Assembly: GCF_002006795.1 (NCBI RefSeq) | Contig: NZ_MVDN01000013.1 | Coordinates: 7,114 to 43,540 of the forward strand | From: Wohlfahrtiimonas populi | GTDB lineage: Bacteria > Pseudomonadota > Gammaproteobacteria > Cardiobacteriales > Wohlfahrtiimonadaceae | DNA: 36,427 nt | Direction: 5' to 3' | Program-made: the position numbers and the translations under genes | The notes under the pieces: generated by a model | What the model saw: the letters and a program-made list of their open reading frames with translations, nothing else | What the model was told of the DNA's origin: nothing | The model's database searches: none | Part shown: piece by piece, positions 26,442-34,425 of the stretch | Layout of the letters: every line of letters begins with the position of its first letter | How positions within the stretch are numbered: the first letter of the stretch is position 1

Positions 26442-27296
26442 ATGAACATTAAAAATTTATTTGCGTCATCTGGCGCTGCTATGGCTTTATTCGTCCTATT
26501 ATGGGGAAGCGCCGCGATCTTCACACGTTGGGGATTAGATAATACATCCGTTTTTATTTTGCTCATTTGGCGCTATGCCATTGCCCTATTCGCTTTAACA
26601 TTACTTGCCTTCAAAACCAAAGTTTGGCTCCCAGATTTGGGCACAAGGAAATATGTTTTATGCACTGGTGCACTGTTGATTGGTGCTTATTCTATCTGTT
26701 ATTTCCAAGCAATGCGTTATGGAATGACACCTGGATTATTAGCAACATTGTTAGGTGCACAACCAATTTTGACATTGCTATTATCTGAACGAAGATATTC
26801 CCCAATTCGCTTAATTGGTTTGTTATTAGCATTCATTGGGTTAACACTCATTGTCTCCAAAGGATTAAGCACAGATGGTTTAAGCACATTGGGATTATGG
26901 TATGCAGGTGGCGCATTATTGTGCATAACAATCGGTACATTGATGCAAAAGCGCATCAAACAAGCACCGCAACAAATCTTGCCATTGCAATATGCGATTA
27001 CTTTAATCATGTGTTTAGCATTTTTGCCCACAGAAGAAATTCGCAATACATTTAATTTTGGCTTTTGGGTACCGGCTCTATGGTTGGGATTGGTTATTTC
27101 AGTAATTGCTCAGCTATTACTCTACAAATTAATCCGCACTGGTAATGTCGTAAATATCACAAGCCTGTTTTATCTTGTGCCTGTTGTGACTGCAATTTTA
27201 GATTACATCATCTTAGGTAATGCAATGTCTACCATGGCAATTTTGGGCATGTTCTCCATCATTGCGGGTATTATTTTAGTTTTTAGAAAATCATAA
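26442..27296 (+). CDS. EamA/DMT-family transporter (drug/metabolite exporter)
   Basis: This 284-aa protein has ten hydrophobic segments in two EamA repeats (about residues 12-140 and 155-284). LFVLLWGSAAIFTRWGL and LIWRYAIALFALTLLA start the first repeat, and LALIGL-type turns (LLLAFIGLTLIVSKG) end it. Members export amino acids, nucleosides or other metabolites (RhtA, YdcZ, PecM relatives). I chose the ATG at 26442, right after GAGGA; the frame is open from 26406, but the hairpin and ribosome site lie inside that extension. The valine-rich short ORF immediately upstream hints at a link to branched-chain amino-acid metabolism. Confidence 0.88.
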   Translation: MNIKNLFASSGAAMALFVLLWGSAAIFTRWGLDNTSVFILLIWRYAIALFALTLLAFKTKVWLPDLGTRKYVLCTGALLIGAYSICYFQAMRYGMTPGLLATLLGAQPILTLLLSERRYSPIRLIGLLLAFIGLTLIVSKGLSTDGLSTLGLWYAGGALLCITIGTLMQKRIKQAPQQILPLQYAITLIMCLAFLPTEEIRNTFNFGFWVPALWLGLVISVIAQLLLYKLIRTGNVVNITSLFYLVPVVTAILDYIILGNAMSTMAILGMFSIIAGIILVFRKS

Positions 27297-27303
27297 TAAA
27301 AAT

Positions 27304-27414
27304 AGCCACTGTATTACTATGACCACAATTTAATTCAAATCTTATTTAATCTCTCGCCCACAGGGCGAGAGATTAGCTAGATCATAAGTTTTAGCCTGAT
27401 CATATACAGTGGCT
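27304..27414. repeat. Nested inverted-repeat element between convergent genes
   Basis: Outer arms AGCCACTGTAT (27304-27314) and ATACAGTGGCT (27404-27414) are perfect 11-bp inverted repeats, flanked by an A-run on the left and a T-run on the right. Inside are a perfect 12-bp hairpin with a 3-nt loop (AATCTCTCGCCC/GGGCGAGAGATT, 27348-27374) and a weaker stem GATCA/TGATC (27380-27401). It lies between the stop codons of the EamA gene and the TDT transporter gene and could be a composite bidirectional terminator, a structured RNA or a miniature inverted-repeat element. Confidence 0.6.
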
Positions 27415-27436
27415 TTTTCTTTTAATAATTATCACA

Positions 27437-28402
27437 TCAGTTAGTGAGTAATTCTTCCTTACTTTTAACACAATAGAAACTGTAGTAACAAACACACACA
27501 TATAAAATTACAAATGTTGCGATGGCTAATTCCACATTGGCTAAAATTCTCAATTGATGGCTCATCGCTTCAGTTAACGCATGTGCTTTAGCCAAATCTG
27601 CCAACTTATATAAAGCTGTTGCACCAATCACCAATGGGAATGTGAATGCTGCAAATCCTGGTGTGAATGGTAATCTGAGTAACTTAAACAATGCACAGTA
27701 CACAATGAATGTCATCAATATCGCAACACCCAATAGAATCGCAATGATCAACAAAGATGGTTCTTTCACCACATTTAAATAACCTGCCAAAGATAAACTT
27801 GCGGGTGCTGCCAAAATCGCAATCGTTGGCTTTGCTGCATCTGGAATCTCTTTCACAAAGATTAAGCGGTAAATCACCAATGGCAACATAATGGCATAGC
27901 AACTCAAGCCAATGACTAATAATGTGATCGCAATGCCATAATATTCTGGGCTTGGGCATGTAACATCAGCCACAATCAAGCCAATCGGCGGAATGAACCA
28001 ACTTGGCACAACATGATGTGGTGCAAAATCACGCACACGGTGATAAATGAATGTCATTAAAAATAGACAGTGAATCACAATTGCTGTTAACCAAATGAAT
28101 ACGCCCAAACTTGGCAGATAATCACCAACCATTTTAGAAATCACCATGCTTGTCATTGCAAAAGTTGGCAAAATACTCCCCAAAACTGGATGTTTTAAAT
28201 CATTCCACAACGTATCAGGATGTAGAACAAAACGGCCTAATAATACAGCAATCATCACAATAGCGATCATCGAACCAATCATTTGCCCATAACCTTGCAA
28301 TGGTAATGCATTTTCCATGCACCAACCTAAACTTGCGATCCCTAAAGCTAATCCGCCCAATGGCGTTGGCAATCCCCTGATTTGTTGATGAAATCGTCTC
28401 AT
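27437..28402 (-). CDS. TDT/TehA-family transporter (SLAC1-type channel fold)
   Basis: A 321-aa protein with about ten hydrophobic segments. PTPLGGLALGIASLGW near the N-terminus is the family's first-helix motif, and VPSWFIPPIGLIVADVTCP and FTPGFAAFTFPLVIGATALY correspond to the conserved pore-lining helices of TehA. The family covers tellurite-resistance TehA, malate carrier Mae1 and sulfite exporter Ssu1, so cargo is an anion. AGAGGA lies 7 bp before the ATG. A LysR gene diverges from it and probably controls it. With a YeiE-like regulator and YeeE/YedE genes next door, sulfite is a reasonable guess, but C4-dicarboxylate cannot be excluded. Confidence 0.85.
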   Translation of the reverse strand: MRRFHQQIRGLPTPLGGLALGIASLGWCMENALPLQGYGQMIGSMIAIVMIAVLLGRFVLHPDTLWNDLKHPVLGSILPTFAMTSMVISKMVGDYLPSLGVFIWLTAIVIHCLFLMTFIYHRVRDFAPHHVVPSWFIPPIGLIVADVTCPSPEYYGIAITLLVIGLSCYAIMLPLVIYRLIFVKEIPDAAKPTIAILAAPASLSLAGYLNVVKEPSLLIIAILLGVAILMTFIVYCALFKLLRLPFTPGFAAFTFPLVIGATALYKLADLAKAHALTEAMSHQLRILANVELAIATFVILYVCVCYYSFYCVKSKEELLTN

Positions 28403-28435
28403 ATTTCTATCCTCTTTTAATCCTACAATGCTACT

Positions 28436-28494
28436 GATAGTGAAATCGGCTTAAAACTATCTCTTAAATGGTTACTTAAGCCGATTTTGCTATC
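28436..28494. repeat. Long interrupted inverted repeat in the TDT/LysR divergent region
   Basis: AAATCGGCTTAA (28443-28454) and TTAAGCCGATTT (28476-28487) are a perfect 12-bp inverted repeat around 21 bp. After a 2-base interruption the stem continues as GATAG (28436-28440) with CTATC (28490-28494). It starts 34 bp upstream of the TDT start codon. It could be a regulator target, a leader RNA hairpin for the transporter gene, or an inserted small palindromic element. Confidence 0.55.
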
Positions 28495-28586
28495 GTTCAA
28501 TTTTTCTCTCTCGAACTTGATTTTAATGATACTGTTATGTTTAGTATATCGAGTTATTTTAAACAAAACGTTTAGAGAAATTAAAC

Positions 28587-29468
28587 ATGAATATTACGAT
28601 CAAACAACTTAAAGTCTTTTTATCCATCGTTAATCACGGCAATATGACAGCTGCAGCTGATGCCATTAATATGACAAAAGGTGCACTATCACAAAGCTTA
28701 GCAGAGTTAGAAACTCAATTGGGCGAATCCATTTTTGATCGTAGAAATTCACGGCTTTATCTCAATCCTGCTGTGACAACGTTAATTCCATTGGCTGATG
28801 AAATTCTAAGTCGTATGAAATTCATAGAAGATGAATTTAGCCATCATCAATCTACACCCAAAATTACGATTGGTTGCACCAAATCCATTGGCTCCTTTTT
28901 CTTACCCAATGTATTAAAGCAATTTGAAACGCAGTATCATTGGCTGCCTGAAATCATCATTGAAAATATTCATTCTATTCAAGAGTTACTGAATCGCTTT
29001 GAGTTAGATATCGCCCTTTTAGAAAGTTCAGCCATAGATTCATCCTTACGGCATGAATTTTGGCTAAAAGATGAAATGATCGTTGTGGCTTCCATCCAGC
29101 ATCCTTTAGCACAATTAAAATCTGTCACTTATGAACAACTCAACAAAGAGCGATGGATATTACGAGAAGCCAATTCAGCGAGCCGTAAGTTTTTTGATCA
29201 TCAACTGGCAATACATTTCCATCAACCATTTGAGCAGCTTATATTAAATTCATTTGATGCGATTTTACTCAGCGTATTCAATCAATTGGGCATCACTTTT
29301 GTTTCTAAAGCTTGCTTGGATAATCCTTTTTACAAGGATCATTTAGTGCCACTGAATATTGAAGATCAATACTTCAGAAACTTCAATATTGTATATTCGA
29401 AGGAAAAATATCTTTCTCCTCCGATTCAGCAATTCATACAGTTCATTCAATCACATAAATTAATATGA
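28587..29468 (+). CDS. LysR-type regulator, YeiE/CysB-like branch
   Basis: A 293-aa LTTR. The N-terminal helix-turn-helix is LKVFLSIVNHGNMTAAADAINMTKGALSQSLAELE. The effector domain begins at KITIGCTKSIGSFFLPNVLKQFE, with FELDIALLES, WLKDEMIVVA and KERWILREANSASR. That series is close to E. coli YeiE (ASSTIGNYILP, WLEDELVVFA, APWILRERGSGTRE), a sulfite-linked regulator in several enterobacteria. It diverges from the TDT transporter gene, the expected target. Its last 9 bases overlap the end of the converging YeeE/YedE gene. The ribosome site is weak (AGAGA). Confidence 0.85.
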   Translation: MNITIKQLKVFLSIVNHGNMTAAADAINMTKGALSQSLAELETQLGESIFDRRNSRLYLNPAVTTLIPLADEILSRMKFIEDEFSHHQSTPKITIGCTKSIGSFFLPNVLKQFETQYHWLPEIIIENIHSIQELLNRFELDIALLESSAIDSSLRHEFWLKDEMIVVASIQHPLAQLKSVTYEQLNKERWILREANSASRKFFDHQLAIHFHQPFEQLILNSFDAILLSVFNQLGITFVSKACLDNPFYKDHLVPLNIEDQYFRNFNIVYSKEKYLSPPIQQFIQFIQSHKLI

Positions 29469-29876
29469 TTTTTTAAACAAAAATCTTGGTAGCAATAAAC
29501 CTATGATCATTGCGATGGCAAACAAAATACCATCAGGCAAACCTTGCCCCACTAAAACAAGTGCAGGTGCAGGGCAAATTCCCACTAATCCCCAACCTGC
29601 ACCAAAGATTAATCCACCAATGATTAAACGCTTGTTCATCGGTGTATTTGTGGGTAAATGATGTCGTTCACCCAATAATGTTGTGCCACGCTTTTTCAAA
29701 ATTGTGACAGCAATAAAACTCATGACTAAAGCCCCAACCATTACCCAAATTAATGCAGGGTTCCAATTACCAAAAGGGTCTAAAAATCCTTGAACAATAG
29801 CAGGATTTGCCATGCCTGATAGAATTAATCCTAAGCCAAATAAAATACCAGCAATGAATGATATAAATGCGTACAT
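29460..29876 (-). CDS. YeeE/YedE (DUF6691-type) half-transporter, second half
   Basis: A small membrane protein of 138 aa with about four hydrophobic segments. FGLGLILSGMANP near the N-terminus and FGAGWGLVGICPAPALVLVGQG near the C-terminus are YeeE/YedE signatures; the Cys in GICPAP is the position used to hand sulfur species through the pore in thiosulfate transporter TsuA-type proteins. Here the two halves of the usual single-chain transporter are separate genes, 10 bp apart. AGGAG lies 6 bp before the ATG at 29876; the frame open to 29936 overlaps the upstream gene and is not needed. Confidence 0.88.
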   Translation of the reverse strand: MYAFISFIAGILFGLGLILSGMANPAIVQGFLDPFGNWNPALIWVMVGALVMSFIAVTILKKRGTTLLGERHHLPTNTPMNKRLIIGGLIFGAGWGLVGICPAPALVLVGQGLPDGILFAIAMIIGLLLPRFLFKKSY

Positions 29877-29886
29877 GCAGCGCTCC

Positions 29887-30306
29887 TTATAATCCCAATA
29901 AATGTTTAACAATGAAGACAGAAACACCGCCTGCAACCATAAATATCATTGTTACCACGATAGAACTTGGCGATAATCGCGCAATGCCACAAATGGAATG
30001 CCCACTTGTGCAACCTGAGCTTAACCCTGCGCCTAATCCCACTAATAAGCCACCAATAATCAACAATGCTTTATTATTGGTTAATTCCGCGACTGGCACT
30101 TCTGCAAACACACTATAAATCCACGGTGAAATCAGAATACCCACAATGAATAGTGCTCGCCATAATGTAAAACCATGTTTACTTGATGTTGTACTTAAAA
30201 TTCCGCTCACGCCCATCACTCTGCCTAAAAACAGAAAATAGATCATGGCTGCCAAGCCAATTAACAAACCACCCAATAATGCGGTTAATGAAAAAAATGA
30301 TGCCAT
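29887..30306 (-). CDS. YeeE/YedE half-transporter, first half
   Basis: A 139-aa membrane protein with about four hydrophobic segments. GGLLIGLAAMIYFLFLGRVMGVSGI and GAGLSSGCTSGHSICGIARLSP carry the family's conserved Cys-Gly pore motif. It should pair with the following gene to make a sulfur-compound (thiosulfate-like) uptake channel. The ATG at 30306 has GAGGA upstream. Transcribed toward, and convergent with, the YeiE-like LysR gene; a palindrome lies upstream at 30381-30392. Confidence 0.88.
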   Translation of the reverse strand: MASFFSLTALLGGLLIGLAAMIYFLFLGRVMGVSGILSTTSSKHGFTLWRALFIVGILISPWIYSVFAEVPVAELTNNKALLIIGGLLVGLGAGLSSGCTSGHSICGIARLSPSSIVVTMIFMVAGGVSVFIVKHLLGL

Positions 30307-30380
30307 GATTTCCTCGCTTAATATGACAATTAATATCAATATTTTTCATAATAAAATTTAAATACAGGTAATCGTCTTAT

Positions 30381-30392
30381 AGGCAATTGCCT
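30381..30392. promoter_or_regulatory. Palindrome upstream of the YeeE/YedE pair
   Basis: AGGCAATTGCCT is a perfect 12-bp palindrome, 75 bp before the first YeeE/YedE start codon in a very AT-rich region. A candidate operator. I cannot name the regulator. Confidence 0.35.
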
Positions 30393-30439
30393 TAGAAAAA
30401 TATTTGAATATGATTAGTATAGAGGAATTTTTGAGAAAT

Positions 30440-30456
30440 AGTTACTTTTAGTAACT
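30440..30456 (-). terminator. Short hairpin after tonB
   Basis: AGTTACT, three bases and AGTAACT pair perfectly 45 bp past the tonB stop. The minus-strand sequence that follows (ATTTCTC) is only weakly T-rich, so this is a poor or partial terminator. Confidence 0.3.
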
Positions 30457-30500
30457 TAATTTTAAATCAACCAAAAGAACTCATTATAAGGTTTAGGGAT

Positions 30501-31205
30501 TCACATATTTTGAATGCTAAACGTCACTGTAAAAAAGTAATCATAACTAATTTTTTGCCCATTCTTTTCAGCAGGTTTATACGTATAATTTTGTGCTGCT
30601 TTTTGGGCTGCATTATCCAATCTAGGATAACCACTACTTTTATGAACCACCACAGATTCTGCTCTACCTGAAGCCAATACTTTTGCCTTCAATGTCACTC
30701 TACCTTCTTCTTTACGGCGAAGTGATAATTCAGGGTATTTAGGCTTACGATTACCGAGTGCTTTGCCTTCATGAGTTGGTGCAACAAAGGCTTGTGACTG
30801 TATAGCTTGCCCTGCTTTTTTGGGCTGAATTTGTGCTGTGTTTTGATTTCTATTTTGGTTAGAAATATTTTTTTTAGGTGCTATTTTTGGCTGAATGGGC
30901 TTTTGCACTGCTTTTTCTTTGGGTGTTTCTACACGGTTTTCTTTCAGTGATTCAATTGGGCTTTCAATCTCTACATCACTTTTTTCTGTTGTTAATATTT
31001 TCGCCACTTCTTTTGTTTGTTCCACCACTTTTTCTTCAGGTGGCGCTGCTTCCATCACATTTAAAACAGTCATCTCTAATATTGTGCCTGCAATTGCTAA
31101 CTTTTGTTCATACTGTTTTTCGGGGGAACTCAAAACAATATATAGGATGCCGCCATGGCCAAAAGCAACAATCACAAACAGCACAATATTAGAGATTTTA
31201 AACAT
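30501..31205 (-). CDS. tonB: Energy transducer TonB
   Basis: A 234-aa TonB with an N-terminal membrane anchor (residues about 6-26, ISNIVLFVIVAFGHGGILYIV, including the His seen in the TonB anchor). A Pro/Lys/Glu-rich periplasmic linker follows (about 50-150), and a C-terminal domain has PKYPELSLRRKEEGRVTLKAKVL, SSGYPRLDNAA and YTYKPAEKNG. It couples the ExbBD proton-driven motor to outer-membrane receptors. It starts 4 bp after oprC, so it is probably dedicated to that copper receptor. No exbB or exbD is in the window. Confidence 0.93.
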   Translation of the reverse strand: MFKISNIVLFVIVAFGHGGILYIVLSSPEKQYEQKLAIAGTILEMTVLNVMEAAPPEEKVVEQTKEVAKILTTEKSDVEIESPIESLKENRVETPKEKAVQKPIQPKIAPKKNISNQNRNQNTAQIQPKKAGQAIQSQAFVAPTHEGKALGNRKPKYPELSLRRKEEGRVTLKAKVLASGRAESVVVHKSSGYPRLDNAAQKAAQNYTYKPAEKNGQKISYDYFFTVTFSIQNM

Positions 31206-31209
31206 AACC

Positions 31210-33222
31210 TTAGAAATTCACATTCAAACGAAGCCACATGCGTCGGCCAGGTTCATTCACTCTAAATTTGCTTGTTTCATAAGGATAAATATCATAAGCA
31301 GAACGGCTGATAAACTCTGAATAATTCTTATCAAAAACGTTATCCACACCTGCTAATAATGTGAACTCATTTTTGATTTTCCACGATGCATTTAAAGATA
31401 AGATACCAAAGCCTGCGCCTGGTCCAGAATCTGCGCCAAAGATATTACCTTGCCCTTCAGCATAACGATGTTGTGAATTCACAACTCGCCAAACAGCACC
31501 TGCGCTGAACTCTTCATTGCTCCAATTCAAACTTGTATTCCATTCTAATGGTGCAATTTGTGCCAATGGCCTACGATCTGTTTTATTTTTACCGTATGTA
31601 TAAGCCAAACTGCTACTTAAGTTCCAATTCTGCGCAAAGTTCCACTGAATTTGCGCTTCAGCACCGTAACGATCTGCATCAATATTACGTGATTTGCCTT
31701 GATCAATTAAGATATAATCTTTCATTTGGCTAGCGAAAAATGTTGTAGAAACCGCTAGATTATCTCTATTAAATAAGAAACCAAAATCAATCTCATGATT
31801 TGTTTCTTTACTAACATTTTCACCATTATCTTTACTTCTTTCCCAGAAATCTGGCGCACGTTGTGCCATTCCGTAACCTACATGGAACAACCAATCATTC
31901 ACAGTATGTTCATAGCGAATGAATGCAGAATCTAAGTTATAACGCTTAGATAATGTATCACTTGCAATACTTTTGCCTTTAAACTGATTGGGATTATATT
32001 TTGCATCACTACGATCATGGCGATAACCGACAACTAATTTTTGATCATCATTCATGTACCAAGTTGTTTCTGCAAATACACCAATATTTTTAAACTTTTG
32101 GTTCATGTGATATGGCATATTTGTGTAATTCTTTGCATCTTCTATATTAGGTTGCATACCTGTCATTCTTAACTTATGACGATCTGCAAACCAATCCATC
32201 CCTAAAACTGTTTCTGTATCACCCAAAGATAATTCAGCAAATAATTTAGCAGATTGTGTGACACGTGCAGGATTGCTCACTGCATACATTTTTTTGCCCA
32301 TTTTATTTGGCATAACAGTACGATAAGTATAGTTATCCATCACATGGTCAATCTTATTGTGGCTATATTCAAACTGTAATTTCGTCAGCCATTCTGTGAT
32401 ATTTTCTTGTTTAACTTTTAAGCGCCAGCTATCACGATCAAACTTTGTGCCATCCATCATTCTATCTGCATAGAATGTATGTCCACGACTACGATCATAA
32501 CCCAATTCAATCAAGGTATCTTTGGTTGGTGTTAATCCCAATTCTAATGTTTGACTGGATCTTTTATATTCGGAATGAACTTTATCGCCCGCGCCATCTT
32601 TATAATCATTGGATTTATTGTACGTGCCATTGGCATGAATATATCCCCATTGATTACCAATGATTGCATCTGCATAGGATTCTAAACGATCATAAGATCC
32701 GCCCATCACTGAACCACTAAACTTTGTGGTGAATTCATCTAATTTAATATCATTTCTCACAAATCTTGCAACACCTGCAATATTGCCTGGTCCATATTGC
32801 ACAGATTGTGGACCTTTAATAAAAATGACTTCATCATAAGATTCAGGATAAATATAAGCAGTTGGAGGATCCATTCTTCCACCACAACCACCCAGAATCG
32901 TTGCATCATTACTCAATATTTTTAAACGAGAACCTCCTAAACCACGGAATACTGGCTCGCCGCCGCCACCGCCTTTTCTAGCAACGCTTAAGTTAGGAAT
33001 CAATTTTAATAATTCTGCGCCATCTTGTGCTGGCATCGGTTGGATTGCTTCTTTGGTATTAATCGTTTGGGCATTCGGCTGATTGGAGATCTTTGCAATG
33101 ACCTGAATATCATCCAATGCTGCAATCGTTTCTTCTGTTGCTTCAGCATTATTAGCATCTTGTGCATAAATTTCAGGCATAAGGATGCCTAAAACCGCTA
33201 AAAATAGCGCTTTTTGTTTCAT
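31210..33222 (-). CDS. oprC: TonB-dependent outer-membrane copper receptor, OprC/NosA type
   Basis: A 670-aa receptor with a signal peptide (1-20, cleavage after IYA), a plug domain with a TonB-box region near residues 35-45, and a 22-strand barrel ending in a C-terminal Phe (WLRLNVNF). The plug signature GGCGGRMDPPTAYIYPES matches OprC. It contains the CxxxM copper site Cys113-Met117, and His293-Val-Met295 in IDHVMDNYTYR fits the HxM half of the known CxxxM-HxM site. So this is a copper importer rather than a siderophore receptor. AAGGAG lies before the ATG. It follows a TauE/SafE-like gene and precedes tonB on the same strand. Confidence 0.93.
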   Translation of the reverse strand: MKQKALFLAVLGILMPEIYAQDANNAEATEETIAALDDIQVIAKISNQPNAQTINTKEAIQPMPAQDGAELLKLIPNLSVARKGGGGGEPVFRGLGGSRLKILSNDATILGGCGGRMDPPTAYIYPESYDEVIFIKGPQSVQYGPGNIAGVARFVRNDIKLDEFTTKFSGSVMGGSYDRLESYADAIIGNQWGYIHANGTYNKSNDYKDGAGDKVHSEYKRSSQTLELGLTPTKDTLIELGYDRSRGHTFYADRMMDGTKFDRDSWRLKVKQENITEWLTKLQFEYSHNKIDHVMDNYTYRTVMPNKMGKKMYAVSNPARVTQSAKLFAELSLGDTETVLGMDWFADRHKLRMTGMQPNIEDAKNYTNMPYHMNQKFKNIGVFAETTWYMNDDQKLVVGYRHDRSDAKYNPNQFKGKSIASDTLSKRYNLDSAFIRYEHTVNDWLFHVGYGMAQRAPDFWERSKDNGENVSKETNHEIDFGFLFNRDNLAVSTTFFASQMKDYILIDQGKSRNIDADRYGAEAQIQWNFAQNWNLSSSLAYTYGKNKTDRRPLAQIAPLEWNTSLNWSNEEFSAGAVWRVVNSQHRYAEGQGNIFGADSGPGAGFGILSLNASWKIKNEFTLLAGVDNVFDKNYSEFISRSAYDIYPYETSKFRVNEPGRRMWLRLNVNF

Positions 33223-33260
33223 GATTTCTCCTTGGGGATTTTGATCAGTTGTGTTTTAAC

Positions 33261-33286
33261 CTAGGAATATCACCCAATATTCCTAG
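33261..33286. promoter_or_regulatory. Inverted repeat upstream of oprC
   Basis: CTAGGAATAT and ATATTCCTAG form a perfect 10-bp inverted repeat around CACCCA in the 77-bp gap before oprC. No T-run follows on either strand, so it may be an operator or an RNA-stability hairpin that separates expression of the two copper genes. Confidence 0.45.
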
Positions 33287-33299
33287 ATTATTAATCTGA

Positions 33300-34250
33300 T
33301 TAATGCTGCATTTTGCTATGATCTACTTGTGAATCATCGACTGCTTTATTATCTGTTGCAGGCATATCCATTTTTGAATGATCCATTGCACCATGATCCA
33401 TGTTGCTGTGATCCATCGTAGACATATCCATTTGTGAATGATCCATTTGATCGTTATTCATCGTTGGCATATTCATTTGTGAATGATCCATTTTGCTGTG
33501 ATCCATCGTAGACATATCCATCATTGAATGATCCATTGCACCATGATTCATATTGGAATGATTCATGCCACCTTTGCCTAAATCATTCATGAGCATTGTT
33601 CCCATATAGAACATTGTCATCAATAAAATGATGCCACCTGCAACTTTACGTGCGATTGGAGACGTAAAGAAACTACCAAAGAAGTTGCCTGAAATACTCA
33701 ATGTGATCATCATTGGCAATGTACCTAAACCAAAAAATAACATCACTAAAGGTGCACCTAATGGATTTTCAACACCTAAACTCATCGCAAAAGCCATATA
33801 AACCATGCCACATGGCAATAATCCCCATGCTAAACCTGCCAAATATGAGCCAAATAATGTTTTGATTGGAAAGAATTTGCGAGTCAATTTAGAAATTGGG
33901 CGAGATAGCTTGCTCATCGGTTTCTCGATGAAAGCTAAAAACTGTGGGAAGCCGATCAATTGCAGTGCTACAAAAAACATCACAAGCCCTGCTAAATAAC
34001 GCACCACAACTTGTACTGGTTTTAAGTCTTTCATTGCAACACTTAAGATCATTGCGATCACACCTAAAAACATATAAGTTGTGATGCGACCAAAGTTGTA
34101 ACACAGTGCAGACAATAATTTTTTACGAGTGGTATTGGCTTGAGTATTCATACCTAAAATACCAACAACTGGCCCGCACATTCCCACACAATGCAATGAA
34201 CCATTAAACCCCACAACAAATACCGCTGTGAGCAATGCTATATCAATCAT
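33300..34250 (-). CDS. TauE/SafE-like (DsbD_2/UreH-fold) membrane protein with Met/His/Asp-rich metal-binding tail
   Basis: The protein has 316 aa. Residues 1-225 hold about six hydrophobic segments and the motif SLHCVGMCGP (His20, Cys21, Met24, Cys25), typical of 'sulfite exporter TauE/SafE' proteins of the cytochrome-oxidase copper/UreH group. LAGLAWGLLPCGMVYMA repeats the Cys/Met theme in the second half. Residues 227-316 are a low-complexity tail of about 17 MDHS/MDMS/MNHG-like repeats, a classic Cu(I)/Ag(I)-binding composition. GGGAG lies 5 bp before the ATG. Together with oprC and tonB downstream, a copper-transfer or storage role in the inner membrane is likely; the cargo of the membrane part is uncertain. 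Confidence 0.8.
   Translation of the reverse strand: MIDIALLTAVFVVGFNGSLHCVGMCGPVVGILGMNTQANTTRKKLLSALCYNFGRITTYMFLGVIAMILSVAMKDLKPVQVVVRYLAGLVMFFVALQLIGFPQFLAFIEKPMSKLSRPISKLTRKFFPIKTLFGSYLAGLAWGLLPCGMVYMAFAMSLGVENPLGAPLVMLFFGLGTLPMMITLSISGNFFGSFFTSPIARKVAGGIILLMTMFYMGTMLMNDLGKGGMNHSNMNHGAMDHSMMDMSTMDHSKMDHSQMNMPTMNNDQMDHSQMDMSTMDHSNMDHGAMDHSKMDMPATDNKAVDDSQVDHSKMQH
33403..33521. repeat. Direct repeats (period 90 bp) inside the Met/His-rich tail
   Basis: A 29-bp sequence (33403-33431, containing CTGTGATCCATCGTAGACAT) recurs exactly 90 bp further on (33493-33521). Other shared blocks (AATGATCCATTGCACCATGAT) flank them at about 33377 and 33526. The tail has evidently grown by in-frame duplication and could vary in length by slippage or recombination. 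Confidence 0.75.
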
Positions 34251-34274
34251 ACGACTCCCTTTATTGACTTACAA

Positions 34275-34288
34275 CCTGTATATACAAG
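34275..34288. promoter_or_regulatory. HutC-type operator candidate upstream of the TauE/SafE-like gene
   Basis: CCTGTATATACAAG contains the perfect palindrome TGTATATACA and differs by one base pair from a full 14-bp dyad. It fits the TGTA-N2-TACA motif described for HutC in Pseudomonas. It lies 25 bp before the start codon of the copper-linked gene and downstream of a HutC-like regulator gene. Confidence 0.45.
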
Positions 34289-34425
34289 TTTGAAATTATG
34301 TATATAGTCTAACGCTAATAAAAATAATAATAAAGGGGCTTTATAAGAGATTTTTTAATAAAGCTGACTTGCTTGACTTTATAACCAATCAATGTCAGCT
34401 CATTAATTAATTGAAAAATATCGCC

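Noticed and set aside
31533..32663. Plus-strand open frames opposite oprC
   Set aside because: They are shadow frames of the receptor gene, with no ribosome sites and no recognisable protein motifs.
33340..33570. Possible CRISPR-like or non-coding tandem repeat
   Set aside because: The repeats keep the reading frame of the TauE/SafE-like gene and encode a Met/His-rich tail; there are no unique spacers of constant length.
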